A DNA stretch of 64,000 bases, taken from positions 48,811 to 112,810 of the forward strand of contig CALURU010000007.1 in the NCBI GenBank assembly GCA_944323255.1, given 5' to 3'. The notes under the pieces are model-generated. The model was given only the letters and a program-made list of their open reading frames with translations, made no database searches and was not told where the DNA came from. Source of the stretch: Candidatus Gastranaerophilales bacterium. Its GTDB lineage: Bacteria > Cyanobacteriota > Vampirovibrionia > Gastranaerophilales > Gastranaerophilaceae. Of the stretch, positions 42,416 through 51,197 are shown piece after piece; position 1 is the first letter of the stretch, and each line of letters starts with the position of its first letter. The translations under genes were made by a program, and so were the position numbers.

Positions 42416-43498
42416 CTAAATCACCGTACTTTCTTTGGACTTATCCATAATATCTTTATTTGCCAATTTTCCCATATGTCTTGCTTTATATATTACATTT
42501 GCAGTTGAACCCACTGTTAATGCAGCTGTAAACAGCATCCAAGCCTTACCGGCATGTTTCATAAATCCTGACTTACCCGGATCTCCCGTCCATAATGTCT
42601 TAAACGATTTACCGAAAGATTTGACAAAAGTTTTGGAAATATCAGCGGTATTGCTTCCAAAATTTTTCATTCTGGCAGCCATCTTTGCTCCAAAGCCTTC
42701 ACCAGGTTTCGGTACGTGACGTTTTCTATTAGAGATTGAGTGGAAGAACTCTTCCCAGGAATCCTGAGCTGCAAGTCCGACTCCTAAGCCTGCCCATGCG
42801 TATGAAGTCAAACTCTTTGCCGTTTTTGTTGTTGAAATAATATTTTGAATAATCGGTGTTGTTTCGGTAACAGAGTCATTTAAATCCTCGCCAAGTCCTA
42901 ACTTTTTAGCTACATTATCATAGTAAGAAACACCGATATCTTTTTGTATCAAATCTTTTCTAAAGAACTCTCTGCTGTCATAAACTTTTCTCTGCTGCAC
43001 CTGTGGAATAATTCTTGCAGCTTCGCCCGGTTCTTTCGGTAGCGGGTAGTAAACGTGTTCAATCGGGAGTTCTATATCAACTCCTGTACCCCAGTATACA
43101 GGACGTGTAACCAAATCCGGCGAAAGAGTTTTCATCAAACCGTATAACACAACACCTAGAGCCATCTTTTTGCCGTTTATTCCTGCAAGAACTCTTGATT
43201 TAGGATTGGACAAATGTTTATTTACAAGATTAAATAATCCCATAAACATACCGCTCCCAACTAAATACGGAATGATACCCATAGACAAAAACTCATAAAA
43301 ATCAGAGTTTACATCTCCCTTTAAACCCTTTACCGGATATTGTAAAAAAGCATTTGAAGTTTTTTGATATTTTTGTTGAAGCCTTGTCTTTAAAGTATTA
43401 GGAAGTATTCGGGATTCCATCTCGAAATTATTTTCTTTTTTTTCGGACTTAGCCCCAAACATCACATTTTTATCTGCTGAATTAACTGCTTTAATCAT
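42416..43498 (-). CDS. Membrane protein of unknown function with N-terminal VMFGA motif
   Basis: 360 residues. MIKAVNSADKNVMFGAKSEK carries the tag variant F-G-A. Hydrophobic segments lie near residues 70-95 (MGIIPYLVGSGMFMGLFNLV), 110-125 and 315-335 (AWMLFTAALTVGSTANVIY). A Tyr/Pro-rich middle (IEHVYYPLPKEPGEAARIIPQ) resembles no family I know. First gene of the three-gene operon with the 855-residue protein and GH13. Short GGGG ribosome site 5 nt before ATG. The 18-bp element ends 36 nt upstream. Confidence 0.68.
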   Translation of the reverse strand: MIKAVNSADKNVMFGAKSEKKENNFEMESRILPNTLKTRLQQKYQKTSNAFLQYPVKGLKGDVNSDFYEFLSMGIIPYLVGSGMFMGLFNLVNKHLSNPKSRVLAGINGKKMALGVVLYGLMKTLSPDLVTRPVYWGTGVDIELPIEHVYYPLPKEPGEAARIIPQVQQRKVYDSREFFRKDLIQKDIGVSYYDNVAKKLGLGEDLNDSVTETTPIIQNIISTTKTAKSLTSYAWAGLGVGLAAQDSWEEFFHSISNRKRHVPKPGEGFGAKMAARMKNFGSNTADISKTFVKSFGKSFKTLWTGDPGKSGFMKHAGKAWMLFTAALTVGSTANVIYKARHMGKLANKDIMDKSKESTVI

Positions 43499-43534
43499 AC
43501 GAACCCCATCTGGTACCTATATATTAAAAGTCTT

Positions 43535-43552
43535 TAAAAAAATATTTTTTGC
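43535..43552 (-). promoter_or_regulatory. Copy 2 of the 18-bp A/T element, upstream of the GH13 operon
   Basis: TAAAAAAATATTTTTTGC on the plus strand (minus-strand reading GCAAAAAATATTTTTTTA), identical to 57536-57553, 36 nt before ATG 43498. A -10-like TAATAT follows about 8 nt downstream on the minus strand. TGC-N10-GCA overlaps its outer end (43550-43565), as at copy 3. Confidence 0.72.
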
Positions 43553-43646
43553 TATTAAAAAAGCATGAACTTTACATTTTTTTACAATGTTTTAGAAAAT
43601 ATAAAACACACACAATTAATTTATCAAAAACATAAAAATAATACAA

Positions 43647-43673
43647 GAAAAAAAGGACTATATCAGTCCTTTT
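43647..43673 (-). terminator. Terminator of the superoxide reductase-ferritin operon
   Basis: On the minus strand AAAAGGACT/AGTCCTTTT with a 5-nt loop, continuing into a T-rich run. Confidence 0.82.
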
Positions 43674-43676
43674 AAT

Positions 43677-44165
43677 CTACTGTCTTTCCCCTAACTCTTT
43701 ATCCATGAGGTAAAGAGAGACTTTATCATCTCCAAAAAGTTCCAGACGCTTAATTATGTCTTTAACATTTTGCTCTTCTTCAATCTGTTCATTAATAAAC
43801 CAGTCGATAAAAGAAAGCGTTGTTCTGTCACACTCTTCCTCCGCCTGCTTTGCAACCTTCATCACTGATTCCGTTATACATTTCTCGTGTTCGTATATTT
43901 CATTGAAAACAGAAACTATGCCATGAAATTCAAATTCAGGAGTTCTGATTTGTTTAAGTGTTACAAAACTGTTTCTGGAAATTAGGTAATCAAATAATTT
44001 AAGCCCGTGCTCCACCTCTTCTTTTGCCTGATGTTTTAACCACGAAGAGAAACCAAATAAGCCCAATTCCTTCATATATGCAGACATTGAAAGATATAAA
44101 TATCCGGAATAAAACTCCTTATTAATCTGCTCATTTATAATTTCATTAATTTTATCGCTAATCAT
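43677..44165 (-). CDS. ftnA: Ferritin (non-heme, FtnA-type)
   Basis: 162 residues from ATG 44165, preceded by GGGAG; upstream in-frame starts lie within the superoxide reductase gene. MISDKINEIINEQINKEFYSGYLYLSMSAYM is the ferritin N-terminal helix. Ferroxidase ligands appear in QINKEFYSGY (Glu), KHQAKEEVEHG (Glu and His) and ESVMKVAKQAEEE, with FINWF-like FIDWFINEQIEEE. Stores iron, limiting Fenton chemistry. It overlaps the superoxide reductase stop by 8 nt. Confidence 0.92.
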   Translation of the reverse strand: MISDKINEIINEQINKEFYSGYLYLSMSAYMKELGLFGFSSWLKHQAKEEVEHGLKLFDYLISRNSFVTLKQIRTPEFEFHGIVSVFNEIYEHEKCITESVMKVAKQAEEECDRTTLSFIDWFINEQIEEEQNVKDIIKRLELFGDDKVSLYLMDKELGERQ

Positions 44166-44550
44166 TTTTATTCTCTCCCCACAAACCGTGTATATTACAA
44201 TATTCAATTGCATCAATCTCATCAGGAATACAATTTATATCAAATTCTGCAATATCACCCGGATTTAAATATTTGAGATGAAGTTCTGATTTATCTCTTT
44301 TATAAACTTCAATAAACTGAATATAATGTTCTTTTAACATTGGATGAGTTTTTACCGTAACATATTTATCATCTTCTCTCATCTCAATAACCGGTGCGTG
44401 TTTTTCTCCAACCTCTGATTTATCATGCTGAATTTCCTGAAGCTTCATCGGCTGATTGCAGCAGACCAGTTCTCCATAGCTCGGGATTAGAACCTGAACT
44501 ATATTACCGCATACCTCGCATTTATAGATTTGCAATTTTTCTGTTGCCAT
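44158..44550 (-). CDS. dfx: Desulfoferrodoxin / 2Fe-superoxide reductase
   Basis: 130 residues. N-terminal desulforedoxin domain with Cys 11, 14, 30 and 31 (CEVC...VCC), then the neelaredoxin domain with catalytic Fe ligands in GEKHAP, HPM, and CNIHGLW. It reduces superoxide to peroxide without releasing oxygen, a hallmark of anaerobes. The peroxide would go to rubrerythrin. GGGG precedes the start; followed by ferritin. Confidence 0.95.
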   Translation of the reverse strand: MATEKLQIYKCEVCGNIVQVLIPSYGELVCCNQPMKLQEIQHDKSEVGEKHAPVIEMREDDKYVTVKTHPMLKEHYIQFIEVYKRDKSELHLKYLNPGDIAEFDINCIPDEIDAIEYCNIHGLWGENKND

Positions 44551-44607
44551 AAATTACCCCTTCCTTTTTATTACTTATTTATTCTATTTATTAATTCGGG
44601 ATTATCA

Positions 44608-44636
44608 TTGCCGAAGCCGGCTATTTGTGATATTAT
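44608..44636 (+). promoter_or_regulatory. Leaderless promoter of the YkgJ-family gene
   Basis: TTGCCG (44608-44613), a 17-nt spacer, TATTAT (44631-44636), 7 nt, then ATG 44644. No Shine-Dalgarno. Confidence 0.65.
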
Positions 44637-44643
44637 CTAAGTT

Positions 44644-45396
44644 ATGAATAATTTTTTCGCAACAGGGCAAAACAGCAATAATAACAATTCTGATAATTCG
44701 CTAAACTCGCAGTTTAACAATATAAAAAATAACTATGAGGCTATTTTTATAGAAGCTGCTGAAAGTATCAGACGTGAAGTTAACCAATTCAAACCGGAAA
44801 ATCCCTGTGCAAAATGCAGCGTTAAAGACTGCAAGATAGAAAAGAAAGACGTATTTACTCCATACCCTCCGAATTGCGAATACAGAGACTGGCAATTAAA
44901 GATTTTAACCTTCCTCTCCGGAGATTACAGGCAGAAGTTAAAAACAATTTACAAAAACATGATGGATAAAAAGAGTAATTATTCCTGCTCAAAATGTGCC
45001 GCCTGCTGTAAGCTTGCAACCAGCGAATATTCTTACAACCAGTTAAAACAAAGAGCAATGAAAGGCGACAAGTTTTCTGAAGATTTTGTATCAGTTTTCG
45101 TTCCGTATGAGACCGAAGAAGAAGCTAAAAAGGCTAATCCGGAATATTTTAAGCTCCTTAATGAACTTGTGGAAGACGAAAAAATTTATTACTATTATTG
45201 CCCGAAATTAAAAGACAATTTATGCTCTGATTATGAAAACAGACCTGACATCTGCAAAGATTTTCCGCATAATCCGCTAAAACTTCTTCCTTCTACCTGT
45301 TCTTTTAATGAATGGAAGAATGAAATTGCACATGAAGCAATGCTATTAAAGGCAAAAGTTGATATTATTGATTTTTACAAGGAGAAGCTTCAGTGA
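44644..45396 (+). CDS. YkgJ family Cys-cluster protein (putative zinc/iron chelatase)
   Basis: 250 residues. The family core CSKCAACCKLA (CxxCxxCC) is near residue 117, with further Cys in YYCPKLKDNLCSDYENRPDICKDFPHNP. An extra N-terminal Cys group (NPCAKCSVKDCKIEKKD) stands before the core. These proteins bind a metal or Fe-S cluster; function is not known. It opens the ykgJ-rlmN-maf-dtd run and its stop overlaps the rlmN start. Confidence 0.85.
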   Translation: MNNFFATGQNSNNNNSDNSLNSQFNNIKNNYEAIFIEAAESIRREVNQFKPENPCAKCSVKDCKIEKKDVFTPYPPNCEYRDWQLKILTFLSGDYRQKLKTIYKNMMDKKSNYSCSKCAACCKLATSEYSYNQLKQRAMKGDKFSEDFVSVFVPYETEEEAKKANPEYFKLLNELVEDEKIYYYYCPKLKDNLCSDYENRPDICKDFPHNPLKLLPSTCSFNEWKNEIAHEAMLLKAKVDIIDFYKEKLQ

Positions 45397-46415
45397 TGAT
45401 TTTAGCAGGAATGAGCCTTGAAGAACTCGAAATTTTAATGTCAGAGCTGGGTGCTACAAAATTCCGGGCGAAACAAATTCACAACTGGGTTTATACAAAA
45501 TCAGTCTCCACTATTGATGAGATGACAAATCTGTCCAAAGATTTCCGTGAACAGTTAAAAGAAATCGCTTCTGTTACAGAGACAAAAATTAAAGTTAAGC
45601 AGACAAGCAAAGATGGGACTTTAAAGTATTTAGTTGAATACCCTGACGGAGAATGCGTTGAAACGGTTCTGATGAGATTCGATAACAGAGCAAACCTCAC
45701 AGCCTGTGTAAGTTCACAGGTCGGCTGCGCTGTTAACTGTTCTTTTTGCGCTACAGGAAAAAGCGGGTTTAAAAGAAATCTTAACTACAAAGAAATCATT
45801 GAGCAGGTTTTAACTATTCAAAGAGACACCGGTTTAAAAGTCACAAATATAGTATTTATGGGACAGGGCGAACCTCTGCTAAACTTGGATAATGTTTTGA
45901 AAGCATTAGAAATTTTCAACAACGATTTTCAAATCGGTGCAAGAAGAATCACAATATCTACAAGCGGCATCATTCCGGGAATAAACAGACTTGCTGATAT
46001 GGATCTGCAATCTACGCTTGCGATATCACTTCATGCTCCAACTCATAAGTTGAGAGCTGAAATTATGCCAATAGAAAACAAATATCCGCTCGATGAACTC
46101 AAAAAAGCACTCTTGAATTATGTCGAAAAGACCGGAAGAAGAATTACCATTGAATATATTCTTATCCACAATTTTAATGACACTTTTGAAGTTGCAAAAG
46201 AGCTTGCTCACTGGCTTAAAGACTTAAAATGCAATATAAATCTTATTCCTTATAATTCAGTAATTGAAAATGATTACAAAAAACCATCAAGCAATGATAT
46301 TATGAAATTTAAGTACCTGCTTGAGCATTCAGGGAAAAAGGTTACCGTAAGGCTTGAGCGCGGAGCAGATATTGATGCCGCCTGCGGACAATTAAGAGGG
46401 AAAACGACAAAATAA
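45396..46415 (+). CDS. rlmN: 23S rRNA (adenine-C2) methyltransferase RlmN (radical SAM)
   Basis: 339 residues. Radical SAM cluster CSFCATG within SSQVGCAVNCSFCATGKSGFKRNL, catalytic C-terminal Cys in DIDAACGQLRG, and MGQGEPLLN plus ISLHAPTHKLR motifs. It methylates A2503 of 23S rRNA and A37 of some tRNAs. ATG 45396 overlaps the YkgJ stop (ATGA-type); GTG 45393 is possible. GGAG lies upstream. Full length. Confidence 0.95.
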   Translation: MILAGMSLEELEILMSELGATKFRAKQIHNWVYTKSVSTIDEMTNLSKDFREQLKEIASVTETKIKVKQTSKDGTLKYLVEYPDGECVETVLMRFDNRANLTACVSSQVGCAVNCSFCATGKSGFKRNLNYKEIIEQVLTIQRDTGLKVTNIVFMGQGEPLLNLDNVLKALEIFNNDFQIGARRITISTSGIIPGINRLADMDLQSTLAISLHAPTHKLRAEIMPIENKYPLDELKKALLNYVEKTGRRITIEYILIHNFNDTFEVAKELAHWLKDLKCNINLIPYNSVIENDYKKPSSNDIMKFKYLLEHSGKKVTVRLERGADIDAACGQLRGKTTK

Positions 46416-46428
46416 AGGGAGTTTGTGT

Positions 46429-48318
46429 GTGAATTTACTTGAAAAAAATTTAATCTCGCTTGCAAAAAACAACAGAGAACTTGCTGACAGAATTAATAAA
46501 CATGTTGTAGACGATGTACCGCAGCTTGTGAAAGAAAACGGTTTTTATAATCTGGTTTATAATAATATGTATCTTCATAACAAACAAAATCCGCTTGCTG
46601 AAGCTAAAGAGATTTTCTCAATGGCAACAAATACACCAGTTTCCATACATCTCATATACGGACTGGGGCTGGGGTATCTTTTTCAGGTAGCCTCTGCAAA
46701 TTCAGCAGGAACTGTAATTTTGTATGAGCCGGATTTAAATATACTTAAAATTGCTTTTTCGCTCGTTGATTTTTCTAATGATATTCTAAAAAATAATGTA
46801 TTTATTGCAGATAATATTACAAAAGCAGGAGAATATATTTATCAAAAATCCAATGTTAAAAATACACCGCTTATGCTCACGACAGCAGCATATAGGGATA
46901 TGAGCCCCAAAAAGTTCAATGAAATGGTAGAAGAATTGCAGCGTATGGTAGGCTCATATTCTCTGGACTTAAAATATACGCAGCAAAAATTTTACCCGAT
47001 AGCACGCACCATGATTCAAAACATACCAAATCTTATAAAAGAGCCACCTTTAAGCTCTATAAAAGATTTTTATAAAGACCAGACCGCAGTTGTAGTATCA
47101 GCAGGACCTACACTTGACAGAAATATTGAAACAATCAAAAAATACAGAAATAATATCGTACTAATAGTTGTCGGAACTGCTATGAAAACCATTGCAAAAC
47201 ACGGAATTACGCCGGATTTTCTATGTATAATTGAGACTTATGATTCTTCCAAACAACTTGAGGGGCTGGACTTATCTCAGGTTAATTTTGTAACTGAACC
47301 TTATTCAAATATTAACTTCAGAAAGTTTAAATTCAAACAAATTTATTCTCACATATCAGACAACATGCCCGTAAATTCTTTCTGGAGCAGAATAATCAAT
47401 GAAAAAACGGACGAATATATTTCTAAAGGAACAGTTTCATATACCGCATTAAACATTGCAAGGATCTTAGGCTGCTCTAAAATTGTAATGGTAGGTCAGG
47501 ATCTTGCATATATAGAAGGTCAATGCTACAGCAAAGACTCTGCCTATAAGGATTTGGAATGCAGATTCAATAAAGAGAACAACAAATGGGAAATTACAGC
47601 AAAAGATTTTGATAATTTTGTAGAATCATTGAGTAACTATCCGGATAAGGAAACTCGAATTAAGGCAGCAAATATCAGGCTTAAAAATCTCAACAACTCG
47701 CTTTATTACGTAAAAAGTATTAAAGGAGAGCAGATCCCTACAGAATCCGTTTATGCAGCATTTATAAAACCTTTAAGCGAATTTGCCCAAAGATTTAATG
47801 ACCGAGAATTCATAAATACCTCTTTAGTCGGTGCACAAATTGACGGATACGAAAACATGCCGCTTGAAGAAGCACTCAAAGATTCAAAGCCGATACAAAA
47901 CAGAGAGTTAAAAAATAACTACAAGTTTGACATTAATGATATTAAAGAAAAATTAAAAGTTGAGGCGGGCTCACTAAACAATATTTTAAGCGAAGTTAAG
48001 AGCGGACAGAGCGCCTTAAAATCACTAAACAATGATTTCAAAAGATACAAGAACGCTACAGTTGAAGTTTTAAAAGATTTAAAGAAAGTTTCAGGAATCT
48101 TTTTACAACTAAGTACTGCATATAAAAATTCGCTTTATGATTTTATAACAGCCAAAGAACGTATTGACCTTGATTATACAATGAAAATGTCCAGAAGTTT
48201 TGATTCAAAAAACATGACAGCATTGATTACAAAATTTACTACATATTTCGACAACTCGGAAAAAGCAATAACAAATGTCAATGCAAGAATTAATAAATCT
48301 ATTGGAGAGTTGGAATGA
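46429..48318 (+). CDS. Motility-associated factor (Maf) glycosyltransferase, DUF115 family
   Basis: 629 residues. N-terminal part with SIHLIYGLGLGYLF and VILYEPDLNILKIA, then the DUF115/MptE-like core: KDQTAVVVSAGPTLDRNIETIKKYRNNIVLIVVGTAMKTIAKHGITPDFLCIIE, and KIVMVGQDLAYI. The C-terminus is helical. Maf proteins add nonulosonic acids (pseudaminic or legionaminic) to flagellin. Two flagellins in the window are likely acceptors. I start it at GTG 46429 with AAGGGAG 7 nt upstream. It overlaps dtd by 4 nt. Confidence 0.85.
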   Translation: MNLLEKNLISLAKNNRELADRINKHVVDDVPQLVKENGFYNLVYNNMYLHNKQNPLAEAKEIFSMATNTPVSIHLIYGLGLGYLFQVASANSAGTVILYEPDLNILKIAFSLVDFSNDILKNNVFIADNITKAGEYIYQKSNVKNTPLMLTTAAYRDMSPKKFNEMVEELQRMVGSYSLDLKYTQQKFYPIARTMIQNIPNLIKEPPLSSIKDFYKDQTAVVVSAGPTLDRNIETIKKYRNNIVLIVVGTAMKTIAKHGITPDFLCIIETYDSSKQLEGLDLSQVNFVTEPYSNINFRKFKFKQIYSHISDNMPVNSFWSRIINEKTDEYISKGTVSYTALNIARILGCSKIVMVGQDLAYIEGQCYSKDSAYKDLECRFNKENNKWEITAKDFDNFVESLSNYPDKETRIKAANIRLKNLNNSLYYVKSIKGEQIPTESVYAAFIKPLSEFAQRFNDREFINTSLVGAQIDGYENMPLEEALKDSKPIQNRELKNNYKFDINDIKEKLKVEAGSLNNILSEVKSGQSALKSLNNDFKRYKNATVEVLKDLKKVSGIFLQLSTAYKNSLYDFITAKERIDLDYTMKMSRSFDSKNMTALITKFTTYFDNSEKAITNVNARINKSIGELE

Positions 48319-48752
48319 AGGTTTTGATACAGCGGGTAAAAGAGGCTTCCGTTACTATTGATAACAAACTGTACTCACAAATTAATGCCGGAATACTGGC
48401 ACTCGTAGGCATTGAAAAAGGAGATACCGCAGAACAAATAGAGAAAATGGCGGCAAAACTCGTAAATCTGAGAATTTTTCCGGATGAAAACGACAAGATG
48501 AATAAATCAATTCTTGACATTCAGGGAGAAATGCTTATAGTTTCGCAATTTACACTATGCGGAAATTGCAAAAAAGGAACCCGCCCGAGTTTTGACGGTT
48601 CTGCCCCGCCTGAAACCGCAAATAAACTATATGAAGATTTTGTAGAGAAAATTAAATCACTGGAAATTAAAGTCGGAACAGGAAAATTCGGAGCAATGAT
48701 GGACGTTGCGTTAATAAATGACGGACCGGTAACATTTATGCTGGAAATGTAG
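48315..48752 (+). CDS. dtd: D-aminoacyl-tRNA deacylase
   Basis: 145 residues, typical length. MKVLIQRVKEASVTIDN at the start, the catalytic SQFTLCGN, and the second cross-subunit motif NDGPVTFMLE near the C-terminus. It removes D-amino acids and glycine mis-charged on tRNA. ATGA overlap with maf. Confidence 0.95.
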   Translation: MKVLIQRVKEASVTIDNKLYSQINAGILALVGIEKGDTAEQIEKMAAKLVNLRIFPDENDKMNKSILDIQGEMLIVSQFTLCGNCKKGTRPSFDGSAPPETANKLYEDFVEKIKSLEIKVGTGKFGAMMDVALINDGPVTFMLEM

Positions 48753-48772
48753 ATTTTGTAAAAATCTTTATA

Positions 48773-48781
48773 TGCTAAAAT
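48773..48781 (+). promoter_or_regulatory. Extended -10 box of the leaderless rsmH promoter
   Basis: TGC directly before TAAAAT (48776-48781), then 6 nt, then ATG 48788. The same TGCTAAAAT string precedes fliI. Confidence 0.62.
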
Positions 48782-48787
48782 CTTATT

Positions 48788-49711
48788 ATGGATGATTTCA
48801 AACATTATACTGTAATGCTAAACGAAGCTGTCGATGCTCTTGAATGTAAAGACGGTAAAATTTATGTTGACTGCACTTTAGGCGGCGGGGGACACAGCGA
48901 ATTAATCTTAAAAAGGATTTCGCCAAACGGCAAACTTATTGCATTTGATATTGATGACGAAGCTATCCGGCACGCAAAAGAAAGACTTAAAGATTACCCT
49001 AATTTAACTATAGTAAAATCCTCTTATACAAATATTAAAGAAGAACTGCACAAACTCGGTATCGAAAAAATTACAGGCGGCGTTATTCTTGATCTGGGGG
49101 CATCATATCATCAGCTTACAAAAGCGGAAAGAGGATTTTCATTTTCAAAAGAAGCTCCGTTAGATATGAGATTTGACATGGAAAGTAATTTTTCCGCCTA
49201 TGATGTCGTTAATAATTATTCGGAAGCAGATCTGGTGAGGATTTTCAGTGAGTATGGAGAGGAACATTTTTCAAAAAGAATTGCAAAAAAGATTGTTGAA
49301 ACTAGAAGGACTAAGCCGATTAGAACAACGAAAGAACTTGCTGATCTCATTATCAGTGCGACTCCTAGGGTTAAGTCTCATATACACCCTGCTACAAGAG
49401 TGTTTCAGGCTATTAGGATAGAAGTTAACCATGAGTTAAAAAATGTAAATATTGTACTACATGACATATTGGATTTATTGGACAAAGATGGTATAATTTC
49501 TGTAATAAGTTTTCATTCTTTGGAGGACAGAATTGTAAAACAATTCTTCAAATTTGAAAGCCAGAAGTGCAGATGCAACGATATGATTTGCAAATGCCCG
49601 CCGCCAAAAATAGAGTTGGTAAACAAAAAGCCAATAATGGCGAGCGAAAAGGAGATTTTGGAAAATCCACCGTCACGAAGCGCAAAGTTAAGGGTTGTAA
49701 GAGCTATTTAG
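48788..49711 (+). CDS. rsmH: 16S rRNA (cytosine-1402-N4)-methyltransferase RsmH
   Basis: 307 residues. HYTVMLNEAVDALECKDGKIYVDCTLGGGGHSELIL is the family N-terminus with SAM motif; GVILDLGASYHQLTKAERGFSF, THPATRVFQAIRIEVN-like (IHPATRVFQAIRIEVN) and SFHSLEDRIVKQFF follow. A Cys-rich insertion (CRCNDMICKCPPP) near the C-terminus is common. It heads the division cluster in many bacteria; here an FtsL-like gene follows. Leaderless. Confidence 0.95.
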   Translation: MDDFKHYTVMLNEAVDALECKDGKIYVDCTLGGGGHSELILKRISPNGKLIAFDIDDEAIRHAKERLKDYPNLTIVKSSYTNIKEELHKLGIEKITGGVILDLGASYHQLTKAERGFSFSKEAPLDMRFDMESNFSAYDVVNNYSEADLVRIFSEYGEEHFSKRIAKKIVETRRTKPIRTTKELADLIISATPRVKSHIHPATRVFQAIRIEVNHELKNVNIVLHDILDLLDKDGIISVISFHSLEDRIVKQFFKFESQKCRCNDMICKCPPPKIELVNKKPIMASEKEILENPPSRSAKLRVVRAI

Positions 49712-49754
49712 TAAAAATGACGGTCGGAATTCAGGGAGCAGAGGAGTATATATT

Positions 49755-50279
49755 TTGGTTTCGGCTTTAAAAATCAACAACAAATCGGGGTTAGATAGTT
49801 TCATTAAAAAGTTTTCAGGGGAATATAAAAAAGAATATCAGGTTCAGGAAAAGACTAAAAAATCTTTTATTGATAAATCTGTTCAAAATTTAGCTGTTAA
49901 TAGTATAATAGAAGGGTACTTTCCAAAAGAGAATCTGGTTAAAGATATGGCTATAAAAAGAGTTAATAAAATGTTATGCGTTGTATTAAGCTTGCTTATA
50001 GGTATTGTAATTGTAAGCTATTATTTTGTCATATCTTGTGAAATGAAATTAAATGATTTAAGCAGACAAACTGTTATTTTGAACAATGAAAATGAGGAAC
50101 TTCAAAATAAATTGGATGCACTAAAATCATTTAACAACGTTGATAAAACACTGCAAGAAAATAATATGCTTCAAAGAGCAGGGCAGGTAATTGAAACACC
50201 GGAAATTACGGTTGACAAAACAGCAGCAACACAACATGCGGCTAAAAAGAAAATATTCAATTATGCAATAGGATTTTAG
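49755..50279 (+). CDS. FtsL/DivIC-like cell-division protein (putative)
   Basis: 174 residues. A ~75-residue basic cytoplasmic part, one membrane span (about residues 76-98, MLCVVLSLLIGIVIVSYYFVIS), then a coiled coil (MKLNDLSRQTVILNNENEELQNKLDAL) in the exported part. The topology and place after rsmH match FtsL, a small divisome protein; sequence similarity is weak, so the call rests on context. TTG start with GAGGAG 8 nt upstream. ldpA begins 3 nt later. Confidence 0.6.
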   Translation: MVSALKINNKSGLDSFIKKFSGEYKKEYQVQEKTKKSFIDKSVQNLAVNSIIEGYFPKENLVKDMAIKRVNKMLCVVLSLLIGIVIVSYYFVISCEMKLNDLSRQTVILNNENEELQNKLDALKSFNNVDKTLQENNMLQRAGQVIETPEITVDKTAATQHAAKKKIFNYAIGF

Positions 50280-50282
50280 AAT

Positions 50283-51197
50283 ATGCTAAAAATAGTCTGT
50301 GGCGCAGGAAATGAAGATTGCGAGAGTGTAAAGCGTCTGGTTTATGTTTATGCAAAAGCCGGATGCGAATATTTTGACATATCAGCCAGAAAAGAAGTTT
50401 TAGATGCCGCAAAAGAAGCTGTCGGTCTTGCCGGGCTTAAAGAAGCACATTTTTGTGTAAGTGTCGGCATAAAAGGCGACCCGCATATTACAAAAGCCCG
50501 AATCAAAGAAAGTGTCTGTATAAAATGCGGAAACTGTCTGAGAAATTGTCCGAATGATGCAATTTATCCATCGATAATAATTAATGATAAAAGATGCGTC
50601 GGATGTGGAACTTGCGCAAAAAAATGCCCGACAGGCGCCTTAACAATGTACGAAAAGGATGTTAACGTAAAAGAAACTTTACCGTACATGGTAGAAAACG
50701 GCGTTGAGATGCTTGAACTTCATGTTATGGGGCAGGACAGACAGGATTTGGACTACAAATGGGGAGTAATTAATGAGTGTAATCCAAAATATGCTTCTAT
50801 TTGTATAGATAGGGAATATTTCGGGAACAAAGAAGCAATCAACCGTATTAGAAGTATGATTGCTCACAGAAAGCCGTACACAACAATCGTTCAGGCCGAC
50901 GGTATCCCGATGAGCGGCTCGGATGACAGTTATAAAACGACCTTGCAGGCTGTAGCGATGGCAGAAATCATACAGAATGCGAACTTACCTGTTCATATAG
51001 TTCTCTCCGGCGGAACAAATTCCAAAACTGCTGAGCTTGCAAAGCTTTGCGGTATAAATTACTGGGGTATCGCAATAGGCTCCTGGGCAAGAAAAATTGT
51101 AAAAAAATACATTTACACCGAGGATTTCTGGGATTGTCTGGATTGTCAGCACAAAGCTATTGAAGCCGCAAAAGAGCTGGTTAAATCTTCTGTCTGA
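50283..51197 (+). CDS. ldpA: LdpA-type Fe-S protein (light-dependent period family)
   Basis: 304 residues. The N-terminal LKIVCGAGNEDCESVKRLVYVYAKAGCEYFDISARKEVLDAA matches the LdpA pattern; two 4Fe-4S ferredoxin motifs follow (CIKCGNCLRNCPNDA and CVGCGTCAKKCPTGA), then the LdpA C-terminal domain (LPVHIVLSGGTNSKTAELAKLCGINYWGIAIGSWARKIVKKY). In Synechococcus LdpA senses redox state for the circadian clock. Here a non-clock redox role is more likely. Its presence supports a cyanobacterial relative. Overlaps the convergent AAA gene by 17 nt. Confidence 0.78.
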   Translation: MLKIVCGAGNEDCESVKRLVYVYAKAGCEYFDISARKEVLDAAKEAVGLAGLKEAHFCVSVGIKGDPHITKARIKESVCIKCGNCLRNCPNDAIYPSIIINDKRCVGCGTCAKKCPTGALTMYEKDVNVKETLPYMVENGVEMLELHVMGQDRQDLDYKWGVINECNPKYASICIDREYFGNKEAINRIRSMIAHRKPYTTIVQADGIPMSGSDDSYKTTLQAVAMAEIIQNANLPVHIVLSGGTNSKTAELAKLCGINYWGIAIGSWARKIVKKYIYTEDFWDCLDCQHKAIEAAKELVKSSV

